The position numbers and the translations under genes were made by a program. Source: Falsiroseomonas sp050563535 (GTDB lineage Bacteria; Pseudomonadota; Alphaproteobacteria; Acetobacterales; Acetobacteraceae). From it: a stretch of DNA of 64,000 nt. The DNA is taken from NCBI RefSeq assembly GCF_050563535.1, contig NZ_JBNXUO010000012.1:62001-126000 (forward strand). Direction: 5' to 3'. The notes below the pieces were generated by a model, which was not told where the DNA came from, made no database searches, and saw only the letters and a list, made by a program, of their open reading frames with translations. Position 1 is the first letter of the stretch; each line of letters opens with the position of its first letter. Positions 8,450 through 19,547 of this stretch are shown here, piece by piece.

Positions 8450-9330
8450 CGCCCGTCCTCGCGCGCCAGCAGCCCTTCGAGGTAGGTGCCGTAGCCGCTG
8501 TTGCGCAGCGGCGCGGCCAGCGCGCGCAGCGCCGCGGCGTCGATGAAGCCCATCCGCCAGGCCACTTCCTCCGGCGCGGCGACCTTCTGGCCGGTCCGCT
8601 TCTCGATCGCGCGGACGAACTCGCCGGCCTCCAGCAGGCTGTCATGCGTGCCGGTGTCGAGCCAGGCATAGCCGCGGCCGAGCTGGGTGACGCGGAGCGA
8701 CCCTTCCTCCAGGTAGACCCGGTTGAGGTCGGTGATCTCCAGCTCGCCGCGCGGCGAGGGCTTCAGCGCGCGGGCCAGCGCCGGCGCGCGGCCGTCGTAG
8801 AAATACAGCCCCGTCACCGCCCAGTGGGACCGCGGCGCGCGGGGCTTCTCCTCGAGGCTCAGCGCGCGGCCGTCGCCGTCGAACTCCACCACGCCGTAGC
8901 GTTCGGGATCGGCGACGCGATAGGCGAAGACGGTGGCGCCGCCCGCGGCCGTGGCCTCACGCGCCTCGCCCAGGCGCTCCTGCAGGTCATGGCCGTGGAA
9001 CAGGTTGTCGCCCAGCACCAGCGTGCTCGGGCTTCCCGCCAGGAAGTCCTCGGCCAGCACGAGCGCGCGGGCGATGCCGTCGGGCCGTTCCTGCACCTGG
9101 TACTCGATGCGCAGGCCCCAGGCGCTGCCGTCCCCCAGCAGGCGCCGGAACAGCGGCAGGTCGTGCGGCGTCGAGATCAGCATGATCTCCCGGATGCCGG
9201 CCAGCATCAGCACCGACAGCGGGTAGTAGACCATCGGCTTGTCGTAGACCGGCAGCAGCTGCTTCGAGACGGCGAGCGTCGCCGGGTGCAGCCGCGTGCC
9301 GGCGCCGCCGGCGAGCACGATGCCCTTCAT
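8446..9330 (-). CDS. rmlA: Glucose-1-phosphate thymidylyltransferase
   Basis: Converts glucose-1-phosphate and dTTP to dTDP-glucose, the first step to dTDP-L-rhamnose. I place the start at 9330, where the protein begins MKGIVLAGGAGTRLHPAT with the nucleotide-binding GGxGTRLxPxT motif; an upstream in-frame extension has no homology character. Further signatures are SKQLLPVYDKPMVYYPLS and LVLGDNLFHG. At 294 residues it is full length. It lies 4 bp downstream of rmlD and overlaps the GH99-like gene by 4 nt, in a tight rmlC-rmlD-rmlA operon. Confidence 0.95.
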   Translation of the reverse strand: MKGIVLAGGAGTRLHPATLAVSKQLLPVYDKPMVYYPLSVLMLAGIREIMLISTPHDLPLFRRLLGDGSAWGLRIEYQVQERPDGIARALVLAEDFLAGSPSTLVLGDNLFHGHDLQERLGEAREATAAGGATVFAYRVADPERYGVVEFDGDGRALSLEEKPRAPRSHWAVTGLYFYDGRAPALARALKPSPRGELEITDLNRVYLEEGSLRVTQLGRGYAWLDTGTHDSLLEAGEFVRAIEKRTGQKVAAPEEVAWRMGFIDAAALRALAAPLRNSGYGTYLEGLLAREDGR

Positions 9331-9334
9331 CGGG

Positions 9335-10237
9335 TCACTCCTTCGGGGCCGCGATCGGGCCGACAAGCGCATCCAGGCAGCGCGCGAGCGAGTCGCGCCA
9401 GTCGGCGGGGGCGATGCCGTGCACCCGCCCGATCCGCGTGCAGTCCAGCCGGCCATCCGCCGGGCGCGCCGCGCGCGTCGGGTAGTCGGCGGTGGCGATG
9501 GGCACCAGCCTCGGCCGCGGGCGGCCGCGCGCCGCCGCGCCGTCCAGGATGGCGGCGGCGAAGTCGTGCCAGGTGGTGTGCGGCGCGCCGGAGAGGTGGA
9601 ACAGGCCGAAGGCCTCGTCGCCCGCCGGGGCGGAGAGGAGGCGCGGCATCATCCGCGCCACCGCCTCCGCCAGGTCGGCGGCGAAGGTGGGGGCGCCGTG
9701 CTGGTCGGCCACCACGCGCAGCTCGTCCCGCTCCGCCCCCAGGCGCAGCATCGTCTTCACGAAATTGGCGCCGTCCGCGCTGCACACCCAGGCGGTGCGG
9801 AGCACGGCGCTGCGCGGGTTGGCGGCCAGCACCGCGCGTTCCCCGGCTTCCTTGCTGGCCCCGTAGACGCCGAGGGGGGAAGGGGCGTCGGTCTCGACAT
9901 AGGGCGCGCCCTTGCGCCCGTCGAAGACGTAGTCGGTCGAGAAATGCACGAAGGGCGCGCCGATGGCCGCGGCCTCGGCCGCCAGCCAGCCGGCGCCGTC
10001 GCGGTTCACGGCGTGGGCCAGGGCCGCATCGTCCTCCGCCCGGTCCACCGCGGTATAGGCGGCGGCGTTCACCACCAGCGCGGGCCGCGCCGCGCGCACC
10101 GCGGCGGCGATCCCCTCCCGCCGGGTGAGGTCGAGCTCCGGCGGCTCCAGCGCCGTCACCTCGTGGCCGTCGGGCGCGAGCCGCGCGACCAGCGCGCGGG
10201 CGACCTGGCCTTCGCGTCCGGCGACGAGGATGCGCAT
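9335..10237 (-). CDS. rmlD: dTDP-4-dehydrorhamnose reductase
   Basis: Last step of dTDP-L-rhamnose synthesis: NAD(P)H reduction of dTDP-4-dehydro-L-rhamnose. A 300-residue short-chain dehydrogenase-like protein with N-terminal MRILVAGREGQVARAL (GxxGQV cofactor motif), a VDRAEDD segment, FSTDYVFDG, and the catalytic YGASK with Tyr and Lys. The start codon overlaps the rmlC stop by 1 nt, so translation is coupled. Confidence 0.95.
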   Translation of the reverse strand: MRILVAGREGQVARALVARLAPDGHEVTALEPPELDLTRREGIAAAVRAARPALVVNAAAYTAVDRAEDDAALAHAVNRDGAGWLAAEAAAIGAPFVHFSTDYVFDGRKGAPYVETDAPSPLGVYGASKEAGERAVLAANPRSAVLRTAWVCSADGANFVKTMLRLGAERDELRVVADQHGAPTFAADLAEAVARMMPRLLSAPAGDEAFGLFHLSGAPHTTWHDFAAAILDGAAARGRPRPRLVPIATADYPTRAARPADGRLDCTRIGRVHGIAPADWRDSLARCLDALVGPIAAPKE

Positions 10238-10839
10238 CAGAAGACCGGCCCCAGATCGGCCAGCCGCGGCCAGCGCCGGTCCTTGTCGGACAGCACGGCG
10301 CGGGCGGGGTCCAGGTCCCAGTCGATGTGGAGCTCGGGGTCGTCCCAGGCGAGGCCGCGGTCGCAGTCGGGCGCGTAGAGCGCGCTGACCTTGTAGGCGA
10401 CCTCGGTGTGCGGCGCCCGCGTGACGAAGCCATGGGCGAAGCCCGCGGGGATGTAGAGCATCAGGCCGTTCTCGCCGGTCAGGTCGGCGGTGACATGGCG
10501 GCCGAAGGTGGGAGAGCCCGCGCGGATGTCGACCGCGACATCCATGATGTGCCCGCGCAGCACCCGCACCAGCTTCGCCTGGGCATGCGGCCGGGCCTGG
10601 AAGTGCAGGCCGCGCACCGTGCCGGGCGCGACCGACAGGGACTGGTTGTCCTGCACGAAGTCGTCCTCGATGCCCACCGCCGCGAAGTCCCGCCGGTTGT
10701 AGGTCTCGATGAAGGCGCCGCGCGCATCGACGAAGCGGCGGACCGAGAGCAGCAGGGGCCCGTCTATGCCGAGGCCGCGTGCCTCCACATTGCCCGCCCG
10801 GCGCAACTCAATCCCCGCTGCCCGCAGATCGTCCGGCAT
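10237..10839 (-). CDS. rmlC: dTDP-4-dehydrorhamnose 3,5-epimerase
   Basis: Epimerises dTDP-4-dehydro-6-deoxyglucose at C3 and C5 in the rhamnose-donor pathway. Cupin-fold signatures are DARGAFIETYNRRDFA, FVQDNQSLS, TVRGLHFQ with the catalytic His region, and YIPAGFAHGF. I choose the ATG at 10839 (200 residues) over one 48 nt upstream because GGAAGGGGG lies about 8 nt before it, and because the extra residues are not part of the fold. It heads the rmlCDA run. rmlB, the dehydratase that makes its substrate, is not in the window. Confidence 0.94.
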   Translation of the reverse strand: MPDDLRAAGIELRRAGNVEARGLGIDGPLLLSVRRFVDARGAFIETYNRRDFAAVGIEDDFVQDNQSLSVAPGTVRGLHFQARPHAQAKLVRVLRGHIMDVAVDIRAGSPTFGRHVTADLTGENGLMLYIPAGFAHGFVTRAPHTEVAYKVSALYAPDCDRGLAWDDPELHIDWDLDPARAVLSDKDRRWPRLADLGPVF

Positions 10840-10940
10840 CGGACTGCCCCCTTCCAGGCGAGAAACGATGTCGTCTCCATAATCCAAGGTAGAGAGTGGC
10901 GGAAGCCGCGTTCCGGTTCCGGTTTGGCGATGCCCCTCGA

Positions 10941-12218
10941 TCAGGGCTCGGGGTCCGGGGCGGGGTCGAGGCCCGCCGCCACCCGTTCCACGAGGTCGAG
11001 CTGGCGCGGCAGGCAGATCCGGGCCAGGTCGTAGCGGGCGATGACGCTGGCGCGCGCGGCCTCGCCGAGGTGGCGGTGGCCCTCGGGGTCGGCGAGCACG
11101 CCGAGCACGGTCGCGGCCAGCCTCTCGGGCTCGAAGAAGGGGACCAGAAGTCCGGTCTCGCCATGGGTGATCGCCTCCGCGACCGGCGGCGTGTCGCTGC
11201 CCACCACGACGGCGCCGCAGGCCATGCTCTCCAGCATCGACCAGGACAGGACGAAGGGGTAGGTCAGGTAGACATGCGCGCGGGTGACCCGGAACAGGTC
11301 GTGCAGCGCGTCATGGGCGACGCGGCCGGTGAAGTGGATGCGGGAGAGGTCGAGCTGCCCCTCCATCTCGGCCAGCACCTTCGTCTTCCAGTCGGGCGCG
11401 CCTTCGGGCTTGCGGCCGTAGGACACCTCGTTCCCGCCGACCACCACGGCGTGCAGGTCCGGCCTTTCCCGCTGCATGAGGGCGAGCGCCTTCATGAAGC
11501 TCGGGAAGCCGCGATAGGGTTCGAGGTTGCGGGCGACATAGGAGATCACGGGGTCGCCCTGGCGGAACTCCCGCCCTTCGGGCGTGCGGAAGACGGCACC
11601 GGCCCGGGGCGCGCAGCGGGCGGTGTCCACGCCTTCATGCAGGCAGGTGATGCGGGCACGGGCCCAGGCGGGGTAGCGGCTGCGTTGCCAGCGCGTCGGG
11701 CTGACGCCCCAATCCGCCCCCTGGAGCGAGACGAGCTGCGTCGCGTTCAGGGTCCGCACCCGCGCCGCGTCGTCCAGGCTGACCTGCTGGGCGGGGTCGA
11801 AGCCCAGGTCCTGGCCGTGGGAGTTGTAGTAGAATTCCCAGTAGAACAGCGTCCGGGCGCGGGGGAAGACATCCTTCAGGAACAGCCCGTCCCCCCAGCC
11901 GGGATGGCAGACGATGATGTCCGGGTTCAGCCCTTCCTTGTCGCGCAGCTGCACCAGGCGGTTGGCGATGTGCTGGCCGCGCCGGGTCGCCGCCTCGAAG
12001 GGGCGGAGGTAGCGGTGCGTCTGCTCCCCCGCGCCGCGCGGCGCGCCATAGGCGACGTAGCGGACGCCGGGCGCGGCGTAGCCTTCCTTCTCGCCCACGC
12101 CCCAGACCTGCACCCCCTGCCGCTGCGCCAGCGCCGGGGCAAGGTGGGCATACTGACCGGGGAAGTTCTGGTGGACGAACAGGGCCCGCAGCGGCCGGCG
12201 GGGCGTGAAGGCGGACAT
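10941..12218 (-). CDS. Glycosyltransferase family 4 protein
   Basis: A 425-residue GT-B enzyme. It begins RPLRALFVHQNFPGQYAHLA, a start typical of a GT4 subgroup in exopolysaccharide clusters. The donor half has SYVARNLEPYRGFPSFMKAL, VVVGGNEVSYG, IHFTGRV, and WSMLESMACGAVVVGSDTPP with the nucleotide-sugar-binding glutamate. The ATG at 12218 is used because the sequence before it (ending RAGDT) is not conserved in character. It lies 80 bp downstream of the GH8 gene and 101 bp upstream of rmlC. The sugar is unknown; rhamnosyl transfer is a reasonable guess. Confidence 0.88.
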   Translation of the reverse strand: MSAFTPRRPLRALFVHQNFPGQYAHLAPALAQRQGVQVWGVGEKEGYAAPGVRYVAYGAPRGAGEQTHRYLRPFEAATRRGQHIANRLVQLRDKEGLNPDIIVCHPGWGDGLFLKDVFPRARTLFYWEFYYNSHGQDLGFDPAQQVSLDDAARVRTLNATQLVSLQGADWGVSPTRWQRSRYPAWARARITCLHEGVDTARCAPRAGAVFRTPEGREFRQGDPVISYVARNLEPYRGFPSFMKALALMQRERPDLHAVVVGGNEVSYGRKPEGAPDWKTKVLAEMEGQLDLSRIHFTGRVAHDALHDLFRVTRAHVYLTYPFVLSWSMLESMACGAVVVGSDTPPVAEAITHGETGLLVPFFEPERLAATVLGVLADPEGHRHLGEAARASVIARYDLARICLPRQLDLVERVAAGLDPAPDPEP

Positions 12219-12298
12219 CGTGTCTCCGGCGCGGGAAGGGTCCGGCGAACCCTGGGTTGCGCCCGGCGCGGGGTCAAGCCGGGCCCGGGCCGGCCCTG

Positions 12299-13531
12299 TC
12301 ACGCCCGCGCCCAGAGCCGGCGGAAGGCGGCGACGGCAGTGTTGGCGGGCGGCGGGGGCGGGGCGGGCGGCGTCGCATCGGCCAGCAGGTTCCGCGGGTT
12401 CTCCCGCAGGGCGATGCGCGACAGCAGCGCGAGGGCGGCGGAGTAGTAGTCGGGGCTGCGCGCCACGCTCGGCAGGTTGCGCGCCAGGCCGCGCTGCCAG
12501 CCGGTGGCGGTGGTGACCTCGGCCACCGCCTCGATGCCCGCGGGGGCCGAGTAGGGGGCGACCTGGCCGCTGCGCAGGTCGGCCCAGGCCGGGCGCATCG
12601 GCAGGCTGGGGTCGTTCCAGAAATTGGCCGCGGCGCGCATCGCCGGCTCATCCGTCATGCCGGCCCAGGCCAGGTGCAGCGGCACCCGCACCGCGTCGAA
12701 GGAGAAGCGCATCGGCCAGCCGGCCGCCGGCCGCACGAGGGCGGCGGTGGCATGGGTGCGCCCCATCTCCACCCAGTCCGCCGGCAGGCCCCAGCGGCCG
12801 TAGCGCATGTTGCGCAGCATCGTCACGCCGTCGCCCATCACCCGCTGCCAGGCGCGGTCCGGCACGGCGCGGGACAGCGCGAACAGCGCGGGGAAGGCGT
12901 AGTAGGACGGGTTGACCACCACGCGGTCGGGATGGACGAAGCCCTGCGCGCCGGGCAGCAGCACGGTGCGGCCGCCCACCTCCAGGACCAGCTTCTGCAG
13001 GATCGCCTCGCCGATCCGGGTCCCCTCCCGCCGCCATTCCGGCTCGCCCCAGCGGTCGGCGGCGCGCAGCAGCGACCAGGCGATGTAGAGGTCGCCGTCG
13101 GTGGCGTTGTTCGGGTCCTCCACCGGGTTGCGGCTGCCCGGGCGGAAGCGCCAGGAATGCAGCCCGTCCGGCCGGCGCAGGTTGCGCCGCGCCCAGTGGA
13201 ACACGCGCTCGAAGGTCGGGCGGTCGTCGAAGGCCTCGGCGAACAGCATCGCGTAGCCCTGGCCCTCGCTGTGGGAGATGCCCTGGTTTCCGGTGTCGAG
13301 CACGCGGCCTTCCGGCGTCACGTAGCGGTCGCGGAAGGCCGCCCATTGCGCGGCCGGGTTGTCGGGCCCGGTGGCCTCGGCCCCGGTCGTGCTGGCGGCG
13401 CCGCAGGCGGGGGTGGCGACGAGCGCGGCGGTCGAAAGCGCGAGCAGCCCGCGCCGGCGGAGCGCGGAGGGGGCGCGGATTTCTTCCGCATTCGCATCGA
13501 TCATCGGCGCGGCGATGCATTCGGCGAGCAT
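12299..13531 (-). CDS. Glycoside hydrolase family 8 (endoglucanase, BcsZ-like)
   Basis: A secreted inverting endo-beta-glucanase of up to 410 residues. The GH8 signature is clear: HSEGQGYAMLFAEAF with the acid Glu, then NNATDGDLYIAWSL with a catalytic Asp, FVHPDRVVVNPSYYAFPAL and MRFSFDAVRVPLH. The N-terminus has RRRGLLALSTAALVATPACGAA, a hydrophobic signal resembling Tat or lipoprotein export; the site before Cys is not a canonical lipobox. Another ATG at residue 10 would also keep the signal. GH8 enzymes accompany cellulose and other exopolysaccharide synthases and trim the polymer in the periplasm. No bcsA lies nearby, so the target may be this locus's own glycan. Confidence 0.9.
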   Translation of the reverse strand: MLAECIAAPMIDANAEEIRAPSALRRRGLLALSTAALVATPACGAASTTGAEATGPDNPAAQWAAFRDRYVTPEGRVLDTGNQGISHSEGQGYAMLFAEAFDDRPTFERVFHWARRNLRRPDGLHSWRFRPGSRNPVEDPNNATDGDLYIAWSLLRAADRWGEPEWRREGTRIGEAILQKLVLEVGGRTVLLPGAQGFVHPDRVVVNPSYYAFPALFALSRAVPDRAWQRVMGDGVTMLRNMRYGRWGLPADWVEMGRTHATAALVRPAAGWPMRFSFDAVRVPLHLAWAGMTDEPAMRAAANFWNDPSLPMRPAWADLRSGQVAPYSAPAGIEAVAEVTTATGWQRGLARNLPSVARSPDYYSAALALLSRIALRENPRNLLADATPPAPPPPPANTAVAAFRRLWARA

Positions 13532-13589
13532 GGCGCGGGATCCTTGGCGTGGTTCGGGTCGGGTCGGAAGGGGAAGGCGGGCGGTGCGG

Positions 13590-14789
13590 TCAGGCGCCGC
13601 GGATCAGCAGGCGGGCGCGGAGCCCGCCCTCGGGCAGCGTCCAGGCATCGAGCCGCCCGCCCTGCAGCGCGACCATCCGTCGCGCGATCGAGACCGGCAG
13701 GAGCTGGCCGGGCGAGGGCTCCCCGGCATCACCCCCCACCGGCCGGACGGGGCGGATGGTCAGGTCGATCCGCGCCTGGCCGCCGCCCGCATCCACCGAC
13801 ACCTCGGCCTGCGCCGCGCCGTCGCAGTCGCGCAGCGCCCGCGCGGCCAGCAGCGCCACGGCGCGCACCAGCCGCGCGGTGTCGAGCAGGAAGGCCGGGT
13901 CGGCCTCGGGCTGGAGGATGATGCGCCGCCCGCAGCGGAGGCCGAGCGCGTCGAGCCGCGCGCAGAGGGCGCCGAGCAGGCCGTGGGCGGAGATCGGCGC
14001 GATGTCGGGCGCGAGCGTCCCGGCCTCCAGCGCCGCCACCTCCAGCAGGTCGTCCACCAGGGCGAGGAGCCGGCGCGTCTCGGCCTGGTCGGTCGGCTCG
14101 GCGGGGCCGGCCTCCAGCAGCGCGGCGAGCGGCTCGCGCATCTCCCGCGCGGTGGCTTCCAGCGCGGCGCCGGGGCCGGCGAGGCGCTGGGACAGCGTGT
14201 GCAGCAGCGCCTCGGCGGCCTCGGCCGGGCTGCGGACCAGCGGCGGCGCCGGCAGCGGGTCGGGCCGGACGAGCACGAGGGCGGCGCGGCGCCGGGCGGC
14301 GGCGCGGTCCAGCGCCTCCTCCAGCATGCGGCCCAGCTCGGCGCCGCGCATCGGCTTCTGGAGCATCCCAAAGGCGCCGAGCCGGTTCGCCGCGAGGCTG
14401 TAGCCGGGCGTCACGTAGCCGGTGACCAGCACGACCTCCAGCGCCTCGGCCGGGCCGCGGCCGTCCAGCGCGTGCTCGGCCAGCGTCAGCCCGTCCATCC
14501 CCGGCATGCGGATGTCGGTGACCAGCGCGCCCACATCCGCCCGCCCGCGCAGCACGCCGAGCGCGGCCTGCGCCGAGTTGGCGGTCAGCACGGCCATACC
14601 GCGGCGTTCGAGCATCTCGGCCAACTCGTCGCGCACCTCCTCCTCGTCGTCGACGACGAGGACGGCGAGGCGCGGCGCGACCGGGGTCGAGAGCGTGGTG
14701 GCGTCGAGCAGCAGCTGGCGCGTGCCGGGGGCGGCCGCGGCGGGGGTGGTCTGGTCGGAGGTCGTCGCGAAGCCGAGTGGCAGGTTCAT
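13590..14789 (-). CDS. Receiver-domain protein with degenerate histidine-kinase module
   Basis: A 399-residue protein. Residues 41-165 are a CheY-like receiver with the acidic cluster VVDDEEE, phospho-acceptor Asp92 (LVTDIRMPGMDG) and Lys145 (QKPM). Residues ~195-399 have the layout of a kinase DHp/ATPase pair, but the H-box reads AREMREPLAAL, with Arg215 where the phosphorylated His should be. The N-box is unrecognisable, and the ATP lid reads GQLLPVSIARRMVALQGGRL in place of GxGLGL. It is therefore likely a pseudokinase that senses or scaffolds rather than phosphorylates. It is divergent from the OmpR-type regulator at 15016. The ATG is preceded by GGAGTTGGGACC. Confidence 0.8.
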   Translation of the reverse strand: MNLPLGFATTSDQTTPAAAAPGTRQLLLDATTLSTPVAPRLAVLVVDDEEEVRDELAEMLERRGMAVLTANSAQAALGVLRGRADVGALVTDIRMPGMDGLTLAEHALDGRGPAEALEVVLVTGYVTPGYSLAANRLGAFGMLQKPMRGAELGRMLEEALDRAAARRRAALVLVRPDPLPAPPLVRSPAEAAEALLHTLSQRLAGPGAALEATAREMREPLAALLEAGPAEPTDQAETRRLLALVDDLLEVAALEAGTLAPDIAPISAHGLLGALCARLDALGLRCGRRIILQPEADPAFLLDTARLVRAVALLAARALRDCDGAAQAEVSVDAGGGQARIDLTIRPVRPVGGDAGEPSPGQLLPVSIARRMVALQGGRLDAWTLPEGGLRARLLIRGA

Positions 14790-14854
14790 GGTCCCAACTC
14801 CCGTCCTGGAAGGGGGGCGGGGCCGCGCCGTGCGGACCGCCCCGAAGGCGGAGT

Positions 14855-14873
14855 GGTTAATGACCGGTTAACC
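14855..14873. promoter_or_regulatory. Direct repeat GGTTAA, 11-bp period, in divergent two-component promoter
   Basis: GGTTAA starts at 14855 and again at 14866, where it extends to the palindrome GGTTAACC. OmpR-family regulators typically bind tandem half-sites spaced 10-11 bp, so this is a plausible autoregulatory site for the adjacent regulator. It sits in the ~225-bp divergent gap in a locally AT-rich stretch. No clean -35/-10 pair was assigned. Confidence 0.4.
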
Positions 14874-15015
14874 TGTCGCCGTGGTGTCGAGTGTCGTATG
14901 AAGAATTCTCGCATAAGCTGAGACTGCCGCTCGACGTCGCCCCCGGTCGTCGGCTACAGCCTGTGTCGGGGAAGGTCTCCGTTTGCGGAGACGACCGCGT
15001 GTGGGGAGACTGGAC

Positions 15016-15786
15016 GTGGTGACCAGGACGGCGACGGCGCCGCGCGGCGTCGCGGCTCGCGAGACGCGGACGGAGGATGCGGGGTCCGAGGCCGCTTCCC
15101 TCACACCCCTGGTCCTGCTGGCGGACGACGAGCGGGAGCTGACGGACGAGATGGCGGCCTACCTGGCGCGCTACGGGCTTCGGACGCTTGTCGCCAATTC
15201 CTACCCCGCGGCGCTGGCGATCCTCGACACGCAGCGACCTGACGCGGTGATCCTCGACCAGCGGCTGGGTCCGGTCGACACGCTGCCGCACCTGCCCGAC
15301 CTGCGGGCGCGCACCGATGCGCCGATCCTGATCGTGACCGGCAACCGCGAGGAGACGGACCGCGTGCTCGGGCTCGAGCTCGGCGCCGATGACTTCCTGG
15401 TGAAGCCGGTGTCGGGGCGCGAGCTGGTGGCGCGGCTGCGCGCGCGCATCCGCCGGCCCGGCAATGCCGCCCCGCAGGCGCCGCGGCGCGACCGTTGGCG
15501 GCTGCAGCCGGTGGAGCGCCGCCTGGTGCGGCCGGACGGTTCCGTGGTGGACCTGACCACGGCGGAATTCGACCTTCTCGCGGCGCTGGCCGCCCAGCCG
15601 GGCGAGGTGATGACGAGGGAGGCGCTGACGCAGACCGTCTTCCGCCGCCCGTTCCGCACCGGCGACCGGGCGGTGGACAATGCCGTGCTGCATCTCCGCC
15701 AGAAGCTGGCTCCAGAGCTGGGGGAACGTTGCATCGTGACCATCCGCCAGGTCGGCTATGTCTTCATCGGCTTTCCGAATCCCTGA
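15016..15786 (+). CDS. OmpR/PhoB-family response regulator
   Basis: A DNA-binding response regulator: receiver, then winged helix. After an Ala/Thr-rich N-terminal tail the receiver has LVLLADDERELTDEM, phospho-acceptor Asp in AVILDQRLG, VTGNRE and LVKPVSG. The effector domain has LTTAEFDLLAALAAQPGEVMTREAL and NAVLHLRQKL..IRQVGYVF, typical of Trans_reg_C. I prefer the GTG at 15016 (256 residues) because GGGGAGA lies 7-8 nt upstream; an ATG 33 nt earlier is possible but has no clear ribosome site. No orthodox histidine kinase is adjacent, only the divergent degenerate one, so the phosphodonor is unknown. Confidence 0.9.
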   Translation: MVTRTATAPRGVAARETRTEDAGSEAASLTPLVLLADDERELTDEMAAYLARYGLRTLVANSYPAALAILDTQRPDAVILDQRLGPVDTLPHLPDLRARTDAPILIVTGNREETDRVLGLELGADDFLVKPVSGRELVARLRARIRRPGNAAPQAPRRDRWRLQPVERRLVRPDGSVVDLTTAEFDLLAALAAQPGEVMTREALTQTVFRRPFRTGDRAVDNAVLHLRQKLAPELGERCIVTIRQVGYVFIGFPNP

Positions 15787-16046
15787 TTCCGGGCATCGTC
15801 CCAAACCGCTGACCTGATCCCGCCCGACGGCGTCTATCGCGCCGGGGTTGCTTTGATGTCTCCGAATCTTGCGCGTGTGCCGGCGGTGGCGATGCTACGC
15901 CACGCTTGCGACGCGGCATCCCGGCGCGAGCCACTCCCCTGGTTGTCCCGGGCGCCCCTCCACCCCCTCCGTCCCACGCGCGGGCCGGCCGGAACATCCC
16001 CGGCAACCCGGCGTTCCGCCCGGTCGGAGCGGGGCGGGAGGCACCT

Positions 16047-19334
<3,288 letters not shown>

Positions 19335-19451
19335 CGGGCCGCGCCGCCCCTGTTTCGCCCGCCGCGCGAAGGCCCGCGCAGCGCCTGCGACCGGGGGAGG
19401 GGTTTGAACGAAAATGTTAGGGCTGCCTCGCCGCTCGTGCGGTGACTTAGC

Positions 19452-19465
19452 GGATGTATACATCC
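19452..19465. promoter_or_regulatory. 14-bp perfect palindrome upstream of first esterase-RTX gene
   Basis: GGATGTATACATCC is a perfect palindrome 83 bp before the ATG at 19548, in the only AT-rich patch of the 213-bp gap. GATAAT follows at 19467-19472 and could serve as a -10 element. The palindrome would then sit between the -10 and -35 regions, as a repressor operator does. The binding protein is unknown. Confidence 0.4.
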
Positions 19466-19547
19466 AGATAATATTTCGGGCGGCGGTTCCGCGCCGTCCG
19501 GCACCGTGCCCTGGCCGGTGCCAGCACCTTGCACCGGAGATGCCGGC

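Noticed and set aside
4850..8485. A 1211-codon plus-strand frame opposite the GH99-like gene
   Set aside because: No recognisable domain and typical shadow composition; the minus strand has conserved motifs and is coupled to rmlA.
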